Below, piece after piece: positions 1 to 7,032 of a stretch of 11,701 nt of DNA. Under the pieces are notes generated by a model. It was not told the origin of the DNA, did not search any database, and worked only from the letters and a program-made list of their open reading frames with translations. Within the stretch, counting starts at the first letter, position 1. Each line of letters begins with the position of its first letter. The translations under genes were made by a program, and so were the position numbers. This stretch comes from Methanolinea sp. SDB (lineage in GTDB: Archaea; Halobacteriota; Methanomicrobia; Methanomicrobiales; Methanospirillaceae): contig LKUF01000236.1 of assembly GCA_001412335.1 (NCBI GenBank), positions 1 to 11,701 of the forward strand, in the 5' to 3' direction.

Positions 1-9
1 AAAAGGAGC

Positions 10-903
10 TTATTTTTTCAGCACAATGTCGGTGCCATATCTTTCGGCATTCCGATCGGCAATCTGCTGGATCTTTGCGATCTCCACATCGTTCTTTGTC
101 GGCCTGAAGAGGTGGCGGAAACGCTTCTGCTCGGTGAGGTAGGCTTCAACCGGTTTTCTCCTCACTTTTTTCACTCGTGTCACCTCTCCGTTCTCCATCT
201 CGTAGTTGACCCACAGCCCGGTCTCTATAGCCAGTTTGCCTATGGCTATCGTCTTCTCTCCCTCAAAGCCCCAGCCCGTGCAGCACGGCGCGTGGACCTG
301 GATGTAGCAGGGGCCTGGTGTGTTGACCGCCTTCTCAACCTTCTTCTTGAAATCAGCAGGGTATGCGACCGATGCCGTGGCCACGTAGGGTGCTCCGTGG
401 GCGGCAAGGATCGCGGGCAGGTCCTTCTTGGGCCGTGAGTTGCCGAAGGAGCACTTGCCGGCAGGGCTGGTCGTTGTGCTCGCATCGTAAGGCGTTGCCC
501 CGGATCTCTGTATTCCCGTGTTCATGTAGGCTTCGTTGTCATAGCAGATGTACGTAAAATCGGTCCCTCTCTCGAAGGCTCCCGATATGCAGAGCATCCC
601 GATATCGACCGTCGCACCGTCGCCACCGAGGGCGATGACCTTCTCGGTCCTGCCCTGCTTCTTCAGCGAGGCGACAATGCCAGACGCCACAGCAGAGTTG
701 TTCTCGAAGAGCGAGTGGATCCAGGGAACCCTCCAGGAGGTCTCGGGGTATGGCGTGGAGAAGACCTCCATGCACCCTGTGGACGATACGACAATGGTAT
801 TGCTCCCGGCGGCTTCAAGGATGAGCCTTGCGGCAAGCGCTGCACCACATCCTCCACAGGCACGGTGGCCGACATCAAAGAGATTGCATGGTTCGTCAGT
901 CAT
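10..903 (-). CDS. porB: Pyruvate:ferredoxin oxidoreductase, beta subunit (TPP-binding)
   Basis: This is the thiamine-diphosphate-binding subunit of the four-subunit archaeal pyruvate:ferredoxin oxidoreductase, which in methanogens mainly carboxylates acetyl-CoA to pyruvate with reduced ferredoxin. The 297-residue product has the usual family length. Visible motifs are the N-terminal ACGGC (Cys16, Cys19) with Cys44 and a late Cys207/Cys208, which together fit the 4Fe-4S cluster of this subunit. The TPP/Mg motif is GGDG at 93-96 with Asn123, followed by the hallmark YDNEAYMNTGIQRS (121-134), which favours pyruvate over 2-oxoglutarate or branched-chain substrates. The ATG at 903 overlaps the porA stop as ATGA, so translation is probably coupled. 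It is the last por gene in view. The nine bases after its TAA read GCTCCTTTT on this strand and could start an oligo-T terminator, but the window ends there. Confidence 0.95.
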   Translation of the reverse strand: MTDEPCNLFDVGHRACGGCGAALAARLILEAAGSNTIVVSSTGCMEVFSTPYPETSWRVPWIHSLFENNSAVASGIVASLKKQGRTEKVIALGGDGATVDIGMLCISGAFERGTDFTYICYDNEAYMNTGIQRSGATPYDASTTTSPAGKCSFGNSRPKKDLPAILAAHGAPYVATASVAYPADFKKKVEKAVNTPGPCYIQVHAPCCTGWGFEGEKTIAIGKLAIETGLWVNYEMENGEVTRVKKVRRKPVEAYLTEQKRFRHLFRPTKNDVEIAKIQQIADRNAERYGTDIVLKK

Positions 904-2057
904 TTCAACAACTCCTCGCGAAGGCCATAGAAGATATCTCCTATTCCCTTCTCGGCTTTTTCCACGATTGCGGCTATGTCCTTCTTGCGGACGTCGCGGC
1001 CTCCCAGCGCGATTACATACCCAAGAACCGGGATCTGGCTGCCGTAGAGCGCATCCCTGACTTCCAGGCAGGCCGCACCCTTCGATCCGAGGGATATGTT
1101 CTTGTCGAGCACCGCAACCCGGCTCACTCCGGAGAGGGCGGATCTGATCTCTGCTGTCGGGAAGGGCCGGAATGATCGGATCTTGAGAAGACCCACCTTC
1201 TTCCCCGCATCCCGCAGCTCGTCTATGGCATCCTTGACCGTCCCGCAGAGGGAGCCCATGGCCACGATCGCCGTATCTGCGTCATCAAGACGGTACGCCT
1301 CGACAAGTCCGCTGTAATCACGCCCGAACATCTCGCCGAATTCACGACCGCACGAGGCCATGATATCCTGTGCCCTCCGCATGGCCTGGTCGTTTTCGTA
1401 CCTGAACTCCAGGTAATAATCCGGTGATGCAAACAGGCCGAAACTTATCGGATCATCTGCATCGAGGCGGTGATATGGCTTGAAGGGGGGAAGGTAGCTG
1501 TCAGCCTGTTCCTGGGTAAGCATATCCACCGGCTCGTAGGTGTGGGAGATGATGTAGCCGTCAAAACAGACCAGCGAAGGGAGCAGGACGCGATGGTCCT
1601 CGGACACCTTGTATGCAATGTAATGGAGGTCGGTTGCTTCCTGGTTATCTTCGGCATAGAACTGCATCCAGCCTGAGTCGCGAAGCGAGATCGAGTCCTG
1701 GTGATCGTTCCAGATGCTCAAGGGCGCCCCCATGGCACGGTTCACGATCGACATGACGATTGGGAATCGCATGCCCGCGACATTGTAGCAGACCTCGAAC
1801 ATCAGGGCAAGACCCTGTGATGTCGTGGCCGAGTAGACCCTCGATCCCGCGGCACTTGCACCAAGACATGCTGAAAGCGCGGAAAATTCACTCTCGACCG
1901 TGATATAATCGGCATCGAGCTCGCAGTTTGCCACGATCTCTGCCAGGGCCTCCACGATGTGGGTCTGGGGGGTGATGGGGTAGGCAGCAATGACCTGCGG
2001 CCTGCACCGGGTCACCGCATGTGCAACTGCGTGGGACCCCTCCATGATCTCCATCAT
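900..2057 (-). CDS. porA: Pyruvate:ferredoxin oxidoreductase, alpha subunit
   Basis: This is the alpha subunit, which with PorB forms the catalytic core that binds pyruvate and TPP. The 385-residue protein has the family's N-terminal pyrimidine-binding domain, with AAYPITPQT near residues 24-32 and the conserved glutamate in VESEF. These are followed by SATTSQGLALM and by IWNDHQDSISLRDSGW, a stretch typical of true PorA. A C-terminal Rossmann-like domain begins around AIVAMGS and contains the LLKIRSFRPFP and VLDKNISLGSKGA blocks. The start is the ATG at 2057, directly after the porD TAG. A second ATG follows immediately. A strong Shine-Dalgarno, GGAGGAGAAA (complement of 2061-2070), lies in the last codons of porD and supports this start. 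No disruption is seen. Confidence 0.95.
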   Translation of the reverse strand: MMEIMEGSHAVAHAVTRCRPQVIAAYPITPQTHIVEALAEIVANCELDADYITVESEFSALSACLGASAAGSRVYSATTSQGLALMFEVCYNVAGMRFPIVMSIVNRAMGAPLSIWNDHQDSISLRDSGWMQFYAEDNQEATDLHYIAYKVSEDHRVLLPSLVCFDGYIISHTYEPVDMLTQEQADSYLPPFKPYHRLDADDPISFGLFASPDYYLEFRYENDQAMRRAQDIMASCGREFGEMFGRDYSGLVEAYRLDDADTAIVAMGSLCGTVKDAIDELRDAGKKVGLLKIRSFRPFPTAEIRSALSGVSRVAVLDKNISLGSKGAACLEVRDALYGSQIPVLGYVIALGGRDVRKKDIAAIVEKAEKGIGDIFYGLREELLK

Positions 2058-2318
2058 CTATTTCTCCTCCTTCTTCATCTCGATAGCCTCTGCAGGGCAT
2101 TCCTCGGCGCACAGGCCGCACCCCTTGCAGTAGTCATAGTCCGGGACGGGGTACCCGTCCTCGTTCATACTGATGCATCCCTCGGGGCAGATAATCACGC
2201 ACATTCCGCACTGCGTACACTTGTCGTTGATAAACTCCGGTTTGAAGACCCGCCACGACCCGGTCTTGTTCTCCCGGGACGTTCCTGGTCTTGCGGTGCA
2301 TCCAAGGTTCAGGGCCAT
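2058..2318 (-). CDS. porD: Pyruvate:ferredoxin oxidoreductase, delta subunit (2x[4Fe-4S] ferredoxin)
   Basis: This is the small electron-transfer subunit (86 residues), which carries electrons between the TPP site in PorB and external ferredoxin. It has two classic 4Fe-4S motifs, CxxCxxCxxxCP, with Cys34, 37, 40, 44 and Cys64, 67, 70, 74. An extra Cys48 sits just after the first. The first 25 or so residues form the non-cluster N-terminal extension seen in archaeal PorD, including GSWR-F-P before the first cluster. The ATG at 2318 directly abuts the porC TAG, and its own TAG directly abuts the porA ATG. The gene is therefore locked into the operon and is probably expressed in fixed proportion to its partners. 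Confidence 0.94.
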   Translation of the reverse strand: MALNLGCTARPGTSRENKTGSWRVFKPEFINDKCTQCGMCVIICPEGCISMNEDGYPVPDYDYCKGCGLCAEECPAEAIEMKKEEK

Positions 2319-2861
2319 CTATGCCGCCCCCTTGACGAAGTCGTATGCCGCACGTGCGGCAGCGATATTTTTCCTTGCAAGCTCGCCCGGGAAACGTTGC
2401 TTTAAAGCATCTTCAAGCGCGGAAAAATCGATCTCTCCTGAAGCGGCTGCAAATGCCCCCATCAATGCGGTGTTGGTGATGGGAAGCCCAAGTTCCTTCA
2501 GGGCGATTGACGTTGCATCTATTGAGATGACGTTCACTCCTTCCGGAATTGGATAATTGATTGTCTTTTCTGTATTTACTATCACTATTCCTCCCGGCTT
2601 GACGCCATGGAAGACATTGACATCACCGATCAGGCTGCTGTCCTGGACGATAATGTAATCGGGTTCATAGATCTGGCTTCGAAGCCGGATCTTTTTGTCA
2701 TCAAACCTGACAAACGCCTGCACCGGTGCCCCCCTGCGCTCCACGCCAAACGCCGGGAAGGCCTGTGAAAAAACACCGCCTGCAAACGCAGCAACGGCGA
2801 TAAGTTCAGCAGCGGTCACAGATCCCTGGCCGCCCCTGCCATGAATACGTAGCTCTCTCAA
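2319..2861 (-). CDS. porC: Pyruvate:ferredoxin oxidoreductase, gamma subunit (TTG start)
   Basis: This is the gamma subunit (180 residues), the 2-oxoacid:acceptor oxidoreductase gamma domain that binds the CoA moiety in this enzyme class. It begins with the family signature RIHGRGGQGSVTAAELIA (residues 5-22) and continues with FPAFGVERRGAPVQAFVR, both strongly conserved. The start codon is TTG at 2861. It is preferred because the family signature starts five residues in and no ATG or GTG lies closer. The ribosome site is weak (CAGGG about 8 bases upstream), and the TATA-like element at 2891-2902 would give a leader of only about ten bases. It is the first gene of porCDAB, an order usual in archaea. 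Confidence 0.93.
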   Translation of the reverse strand: MRELRIHGRGGQGSVTAAELIAVAAFAGGVFSQAFPAFGVERRGAPVQAFVRFDDKKIRLRSQIYEPDYIIVQDSSLIGDVNVFHGVKPGGIVIVNTEKTINYPIPEGVNVISIDATSIALKELGLPITNTALMGAFAAASGEIDFSALEDALKQRFPGELARKNIAAARAAYDFVKGAA

Positions 2862-2890
2862 AGAAATCCCTGGTATAATTTTACATGATT

Positions 2891-2902
2891 AATAAATATA
2901 AA
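2891..2902 (-). promoter_or_regulatory. Probable archaeal TATA box for porCDAB
   Basis: On the minus strand this reads TTTATATTTATT, inside a 42-base AT-rich gap that begins just after the stop codon of the upstream gene. Its centre lies about 36 bases before the porC TTG. At the usual archaeal spacing, transcription would start near 2870. It implies that the por operon can be transcribed apart from the DUF368/marker-12 pair upstream. This rests on sequence match only. Confidence 0.55.
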
Positions 2903-2903
2903 T

Positions 2904-3776
2904 TTACATTTCCACGTCCAGGCCCAAAATTGTGCGAGTTCCAGCGAAAACATCGCGGGCAATCAACGCAATTCCATCACTGGCACACCATTCGTCATAG
3001 ACCCGGACATCACGGCCAAGAAGCATCCGCACCTCGTCTGCCACCCGGGGCGCGAGACTCCCTGCCAGGGCAACCCGGGCGTGTGGAGCAAGGAGAAGCA
3101 TAGATGCACATTCCATTGCCGAAAACATGGCGATGGCCGGGATCTGCTCCTCCACCGGGAGCGTGTGGGTTACACCGGCATGGAGAAAGGCCTCGTTGGC
3201 CGTCCATTCGCCATCGTCAACCTTCCTGATTCCCAAAACGTCGATTGCCCCGTGTTCAGTGCCGGGAGCAAAGATGCAGGCATCGATCCCGCCGAAGATG
3301 CGGCCGTCCTTCACAAGGAGGGTGACCGTGTTCGAGCTGACATCGGAGACGACCACATCGCTTCCCAAGTCCTGTACTGCCTGGTACGCGATTCCAATCT
3401 TTTCGGGGCTTGCCTGGTGGGAATATGCCTTGAACCTGGGATCTGTCGGAGACATGCGGTGGAGACCGGGCAGGACGACGGCAGGGATTCCGGAGGCCCC
3501 GATCTCGTCAAATACCCGTGTTCCTCCGCCAATGTGTTTTCCTGCCCCGCTCCTCGAGACGAGACCACGGTTCTGGAGCTTGTGAATGGGTGTGATGGCG
3601 GAAAAATTGTCTCCCATCGAGTACGTGATGCCGATGCCTTCAATCCTGTCAAGTGAAAAGACGGGATCCAGGTCGCGAATACTGAAGCCGCGCGCATCTT
3701 CCCTGCTTATTTTCCAGTGTATGCCGTCGCCCGAGAACCTCATCGAGGTGGTGCCGTGGTCTATTCCAACAAACAT
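2904..3776 (-). CDS. Methanogenesis marker protein 12 (ASKHA-fold, UPF0285-type)
   Basis: The product matches the methanogenesis-marker-12 family, conserved in methanogens and of unknown biochemical role. Its start, MFVGIDHGTTSMRFSG, is the phosphate-1 loop (D-x-GTT) of the sugar-kinase/actin/Hsp70 ATPase fold. Further blocks are VVVSDVSSNTVTLLVKDGRIFGG, the second phosphate-type strand-loop, and APGTEHGAIDVLG. It appears soluble, with no signal peptide or membrane segment. I chose the ATG at 3776 (290 residues) because the conserved family start lies there. An in-frame ATG at 3815 would add 13 unconserved residues, but it overlaps the stop of the upstream gene as ATGA, which favours coupled initiation there. 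Neither site has a strong Shine-Dalgarno. The family assignment is firm; the function is not known. Confidence 0.85.
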   Translation of the reverse strand: MFVGIDHGTTSMRFSGDGIHWKISREDARGFSIRDLDPVFSLDRIEGIGITYSMGDNFSAITPIHKLQNRGLVSRSGAGKHIGGGTRVFDEIGASGIPAVVLPGLHRMSPTDPRFKAYSHQASPEKIGIAYQAVQDLGSDVVVSDVSSNTVTLLVKDGRIFGGIDACIFAPGTEHGAIDVLGIRKVDDGEWTANEAFLHAGVTHTLPVEEQIPAIAMFSAMECASMLLLAPHARVALAGSLAPRVADEVRMLLGRDVRVYDEWCASDGIALIARDVFAGTRTILGLDVEM

Positions 3777-3811
3777 CTGTGTATCATTACGTTGTCCGCC
3801 TGCTGAATATA

Positions 3812-4711
3812 TCATTCTAATCGGTTACCGGACTGGTCTTTCCTCCGGGAGCCGAACCGTCGCCAGGCAACGTCCATCCCGCCCACCAGGACCGCGCCGG
3901 CGACCGCAAACGGAAATGCGGTCATAACCGTTCCACCACCGGAGACCACCATGTCACAGAGGAGGCGGGTGGACCCGAGCATGAGTCCGGTCAGGAACGC
4001 GAGGGTCCGGGAATGGTGCGAAGCGAGAAGATACGTGAGCATCCTGCTGAATACAAGCAGCCCTGCAGCTCCACCAGCGACGAATGCGATGATGACAGGA
4101 AGATCAAATGCCCTGAGCGCACCGAGAAGGTATCCGTACTGGTTCATGAGGAGGGTGATGTATGCACCTGAAATTCCGGGGAGAATCATCGCGCACAATG
4201 CCAGCATACCTGTGACGAAGACCATCGGCAGCGAGTGTCCCAGCGTTGACTGGTCAAGGCCTGCTATAAAAAACCCGGCTAAAAGTCCGGGAATCAGCCA
4301 CAGACCGGCAACGACCTGGTCTGCACGCTCGATCTGAACGTAGATGAGAACCGACGACACGACAATGATTCCGAAGAAGAAGGCGAAGGTCTGGAACGAA
4401 TAAAACTCCAGGAAGAAGAGGATTATCCGGGACATGATGACTGCGGCAAGGCCGATTCCTGCGAGGAGAGATACCAGGAACCATGGGTCCATTCGCTGAA
4501 ATTCCCGCATGAATTCTTCTTTTCTGCCCGTGGCAAGGTGCATGAGAGCAGATATCCGTATATTGCCCACCGCAGTGACAAGACGCTCGTATATCCCTGT
4601 GATCAATGCGACGGTCCCGCCCGAAACCCCGGGGATGATGTCGCATATGCCCATTGCCATTCCCTTCACAAAGATCATGGCGCTATCACGCGGATCGGTT
4701 TTTGGAATCAC
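3812..4711 (-). CDS. DUF368 membrane protein, probable polyprenyl-phosphate translocase
   Basis: This is a very hydrophobic 299-residue protein with roughly eight to nine membrane segments. It has the two internal repeats that define DUF368: DIIPGVSGGTVALITGIYERL near residues 24-44 and MILPGISGAYITLLMN near 175-190, each with a PGxSG turn. In bacteria, DUF368 proteins have been implicated in flipping undecaprenyl phosphate back across the membrane. By inference this one would recycle dolichyl phosphate for surface glycan synthesis. The C-terminus is short, basic and polar. The longest start is GTG at 4711, which has no Shine-Dalgarno and lies inside a dyad-symmetric sequence. The ATG at 4678 (288 residues, with GTGAT six bases upstream) is a serious alternative. 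Its TGA overlaps a possible start of the marker-12 gene, suggesting co-translation. Confidence 0.85.
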   Translation of the reverse strand: MIPKTDPRDSAMIFVKGMAMGICDIIPGVSGGTVALITGIYERLVTAVGNIRISALMHLATGRKEEFMREFQRMDPWFLVSLLAGIGLAAVIMSRIILFFLEFYSFQTFAFFFGIIVVSSVLIYVQIERADQVVAGLWLIPGLLAGFFIAGLDQSTLGHSLPMVFVTGMLALCAMILPGISGAYITLLMNQYGYLLGALRAFDLPVIIAFVAGGAAGLLVFSRMLTYLLASHHSRTLAFLTGLMLGSTRLLCDMVVSGGGTVMTAFPFAVAGAVLVGGMDVAWRRFGSRRKDQSGNRLE

Positions 4712-4725
4712 ACACTAGTATGTGA
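4708..4725. promoter_or_regulatory. 18-bp near-perfect palindrome, operator candidate
   Basis: The sequence TCACACACTAGTATGTGA equals its reverse complement except for one base pair (positions 4713 and 4720). It lies between the divergent DUF368 and epimerase genes, and it overlaps the longest possible DUF368 start. The position and symmetry fit a site for a homodimeric transcription regulator. No regulator gene is visible in the window, so the role is inference. Confidence 0.4.
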
Positions 4726-4731
4726 CAAAGA

Positions 4732-4755
4732 GAGGTTTTAATGATTAAGAACCTC
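4732..4755. promoter_or_regulatory. Interrupted palindrome over the AT-rich divergent promoter core
   Basis: The arms GAGGTT (4732-4737) and AACCTC (4750-4755) are perfect complements separated by 12 bases. Inside them TTAATGATTAA (4738-4748) is itself a perfect odd palindrome. The AT-rich core is the best TATA-like stretch of the divergent region and could serve either direction. For the rightward gene it sits about 30 bases before the ATG at 4772. This could be a bidirectional core promoter with an embedded operator. The evidence is sequence symmetry only. Confidence 0.35.
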
Positions 4756-4771
4756 CAAAGAGTTGAAAAGT

Positions 4772-5743
4772 ATGGGTGTTATCGTAACCGGCGGAGCAGG
4801 CTTTATCGGCTCCCATCTCGTGGACGCGCTCGTGAGAGGCGGTGAAGAGGTCACCGTGATCGACAACCTGAGCACGGGTGATACTGGAAATATCAGGTCG
4901 CATATCGATTCCGGCGCAATCCGGTTCATCCAGAAAGACCTCCTTGGCGATGGCTGGCAGGATTCGTTTGCCGGCGCGGACAGGGCATTCCACATCGCCG
5001 CTGACCCCGATGTGCGCGCCAGTGCGTCAAACCCGCAACGTGTCTACGAGCAGAATGTGACCACAACAGTCCGCGTTCTCGAGGCCATGCACAAAAACCA
5101 CGTCCCCGAGATCGTCTTCACCTCGACCTCGACGGTATATGGTGAAGCAGAGATCATACCGACCCCGGAGGAATACACGCCCATGGAGCCGATCTCCATC
5201 TACGGCGGGTCAAAACTGGCATGCGAGGCCATGATCTCCGCATATGCGTACACCTACAGCATGAAGTCCTGGGTATTCCGGTTCGCGAATATTATCGGTC
5301 AACGGAGCAACCATGGAGTCATCTGGGATTTTATCCACAAGCTCCTCGAGAACCCGGACGAACTCGAGATACTCGGTGACGGAAAACAGGTCAAGTCGTA
5401 TTTCTCTGTCGACGCCTGCGTGGAAGCGGTGCTCTTCGCCGTTTCTCATTCGGACTCGACATTCAACTGTTTCAATATCGGGTCCGACGACTGGATCGAT
5501 GTGACCTCGCTGGCAGAGATCGTGGTCGCGGAGATGGGGCTTTCAGGGGTAGAGTTCCGCTACACCGGCGGGGACCGGGGCTGGGTTGGCGATGTCCCCA
5601 GGATGCAGCTCTCTGTTGAGAGACTCAGGAGCCTTGGATGGCAACCGGGCATTGGATCGCGAGAATCGGTGAGAGATGCGGCACGCGCCCTGATCCGCGA
5701 GCTGGGCATCGATCTTGGTTCCGGCCACAGAGAGGACGCATGA
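4772..5743 (+). CDS. NAD-dependent epimerase/dehydratase (UDP-glucose 4-epimerase-like)
   Basis: This is an extended short-chain dehydrogenase of 323 residues that probably interconverts nucleotide sugars such as UDP-glucose and UDP-galactose. The NAD-binding glycine motif TGGAGFIG is at residues 6-13, with the acidic end of strand 2 at VIDNLSTG (29-36). The catalytic Ser/Thr lies in FTSTSTVYGE (116-125), and the YxxxK pair is Tyr144/Lys148 in YGGSK. The C-terminal substrate domain carries GDGKQVKSYFSVDACVEA and GDVPRMQLSVERLRSLGW, as in archaeal GalE-like proteins. I took ATG 4772 because the glycine motif follows at once. A TTG at 4763 would add three residues. No Shine-Dalgarno is evident, so the message may be nearly leaderless. 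The stop overlaps the apgM ATG. The exact sugar substrate cannot be read from the sequence. Confidence 0.9.
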   Translation: MGVIVTGGAGFIGSHLVDALVRGGEEVTVIDNLSTGDTGNIRSHIDSGAIRFIQKDLLGDGWQDSFAGADRAFHIAADPDVRASASNPQRVYEQNVTTTVRVLEAMHKNHVPEIVFTSTSTVYGEAEIIPTPEEYTPMEPISIYGGSKLACEAMISAYAYTYSMKSWVFRFANIIGQRSNHGVIWDFIHKLLENPDELEILGDGKQVKSYFSVDACVEAVLFAVSHSDSTFNCFNIGSDDWIDVTSLAEIVVAEMGLSGVEFRYTGGDRGWVGDVPRMQLSVERLRSLGWQPGIGSRESVRDAARALIRELGIDLGSGHREDA

Positions 5744-6906
5744 GCACGAACCGGAAGTATATCGTTGTCCTGGGCGACGGAATGGCCGATGAGCCCATAC
5801 CGGAACTTGGAGGAGAAACACCTCTCGAATACGCCAATACGCCGAACATGGACAGGATAGCCCGGGACGGCATGTGCGGGATGATGCGCACGGTCCCTGC
5901 AGGCTTCGAGCCCGGGAGCGATATCGCCAATCTTTCGATCCTGGGCTACGATCCGGGCCGCTATTATACCGGCAGGGGACCGCTCGAAGCGGCAAGCATG
6001 GGCCTTGCCCTTGGTGAGACCGACTTCGCATACCGGTGCAACCTGGTCACCATCCGGGACGGCATCATGGCGGATTTCTCTGCAGGCCATATCCCGAGCA
6101 CGGAAGGGAAACGGCTCCTTTCGGATCTCCAGTCCGCTGCCCAAAATTCGGTCTCCTTCCACCCGGGGATCAGCTACCGCAACCTCATGATCGTGAAGGG
6201 CGGGCTCGGATCGGAGACCACCCCCCCGCATGACATTGTCGGGCAGGAGATCGCGCCGTTCCTTCCGAAGGGAAGGGACTCGGAAGTCCTTCTTCATTAC
6301 ATCGGGAAGAGCGCGCTCCTCTTTGCGAACCATTCCGTGAACCGTGAGCGCATCGCTGCAGGGCTTTCGCCCGCGACGCATATATGGCCATGGAGCGGCG
6401 GGAGAGCGCCATCTCTCCCCTCATTTGAGGAAAAATACGGGAAACGGGGGGGGATCATCTCAGCCGTGGACCTGTTATCCGGGATTGCCCGGTATGCCGG
6501 GATGGACGTGATCAGGGTTCCGGGCGCGACAGGGTACCTGGATACCGATTACCAGGCAAAGGCACGTTTTGCCATATCAGCCATGGATCGCCTCGATTTC
6601 CTGTACCTCCACGTGGAGGCTCCAGACGAAGCAGGACACCTGGGGAGCACTGAAGAGAAGGTTTTGGCCATAGAACGCGTGGACGGGATGGTGGGGACTA
6701 TCATGGATTCGTTCGAGGGAGTCATTGCGGTCCTGCCCGACCACCCGACGCCGATACGGATCAAGACCCATACGGGAGACCCCGTCCCGTTTGCGGTCCT
6801 TGGGAAGGGAAAAGATTCTTGCGAACGGTTCTTTGAAAAGGAAGCCCAAAAGGGCGGCTATGGTACCATCAACGCAACGGACTTCCTCTCATTGCTCTTC
6901 AGCTGA
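5740..6906 (+). CDS. apgM: 2,3-bisphosphoglycerate-independent phosphoglycerate mutase, archaeal type
   Basis: This enzyme interconverts 3- and 2-phosphoglycerate in gluconeogenesis and glycolysis. The 388-residue protein belongs to the alkaline-phosphatase-like archaeal ApgM group, whose members are usually near 400 residues. The first metal ligand is Asp13 in VLGDGMADEP. The phosphorylated serine is probably Ser60 in GSDIANLSILGYDP. Later metal ligands lie in HVEAPDEAGHLG and in LPDHPTPIRIKTHTGDPVPF. The open frame extends further upstream, but the conserved start, the ATGA overlap with the epimerase stop and the purine-rich GAGAGGA just before it fix the ATG at 5740. The neighbour pairing is metabolic only in a loose sense, hexose phosphate supply feeding sugar nucleotides. 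The coding region ends in TGA with no obvious terminator. Confidence 0.93.
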   Translation: MSTNRKYIVVLGDGMADEPIPELGGETPLEYANTPNMDRIARDGMCGMMRTVPAGFEPGSDIANLSILGYDPGRYYTGRGPLEAASMGLALGETDFAYRCNLVTIRDGIMADFSAGHIPSTEGKRLLSDLQSAAQNSVSFHPGISYRNLMIVKGGLGSETTPPHDIVGQEIAPFLPKGRDSEVLLHYIGKSALLFANHSVNRERIAAGLSPATHIWPWSGGRAPSLPSFEEKYGKRGGIISAVDLLSGIARYAGMDVIRVPGATGYLDTDYQAKARFAISAMDRLDFLYLHVEAPDEAGHLGSTEEKVLAIERVDGMVGTIMDSFEGVIAVLPDHPTPIRIKTHTGDPVPFAVLGKGKDSCERFFEKEAQKGGYGTINATDFLSLLFS

Positions 6907-7032
6907 CGGGTTGGCGGCATCAGGCCCGTGCTTCATCACCGGGTCAGTGGGGGTAACTGTCATCATCTGCCAGGCCAGCCCATGATCGGACACTATAAGA
7001 ATGGCAGTCTTCCATCTTGTAGATGATGGCAG
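6907..7032 (+). promoter_or_regulatory. Intergenic promoter region of the fusion-enzyme operon
   Basis: No gene is seen in these 126 bases. A TATA-like TATAAG lies at 6994-6999 and would place the transcript start near 7022, about ten bases before the ATG at 7033. TCATCTGCCA (6963-6972) is repeated in inverted form as TGGCAGATGA (7027-7036), so the arms bracket the promoter and reach into the start codon. A small CATCT/AGATG stem lies close upstream of the start. The Shine-Dalgarno is weak. The symmetry could be regulatory or chance. Confidence 0.45.

Noticed and set aside
3081..3656. Open frames of about 150-190 codons on the plus strand across the marker-12 gene
   Set aside because: They are antisense to a recognised gene, have no ribosome site, and their compositions are not protein-like.
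5560..6381. A 273-codon open frame on the minus strand, antisense to the epimerase and apgM
   Set aside because: It overlaps two firmly identified genes. Its Arg/Pro/Ser-rich product resembles no family and is what GC-rich antisense frames give.
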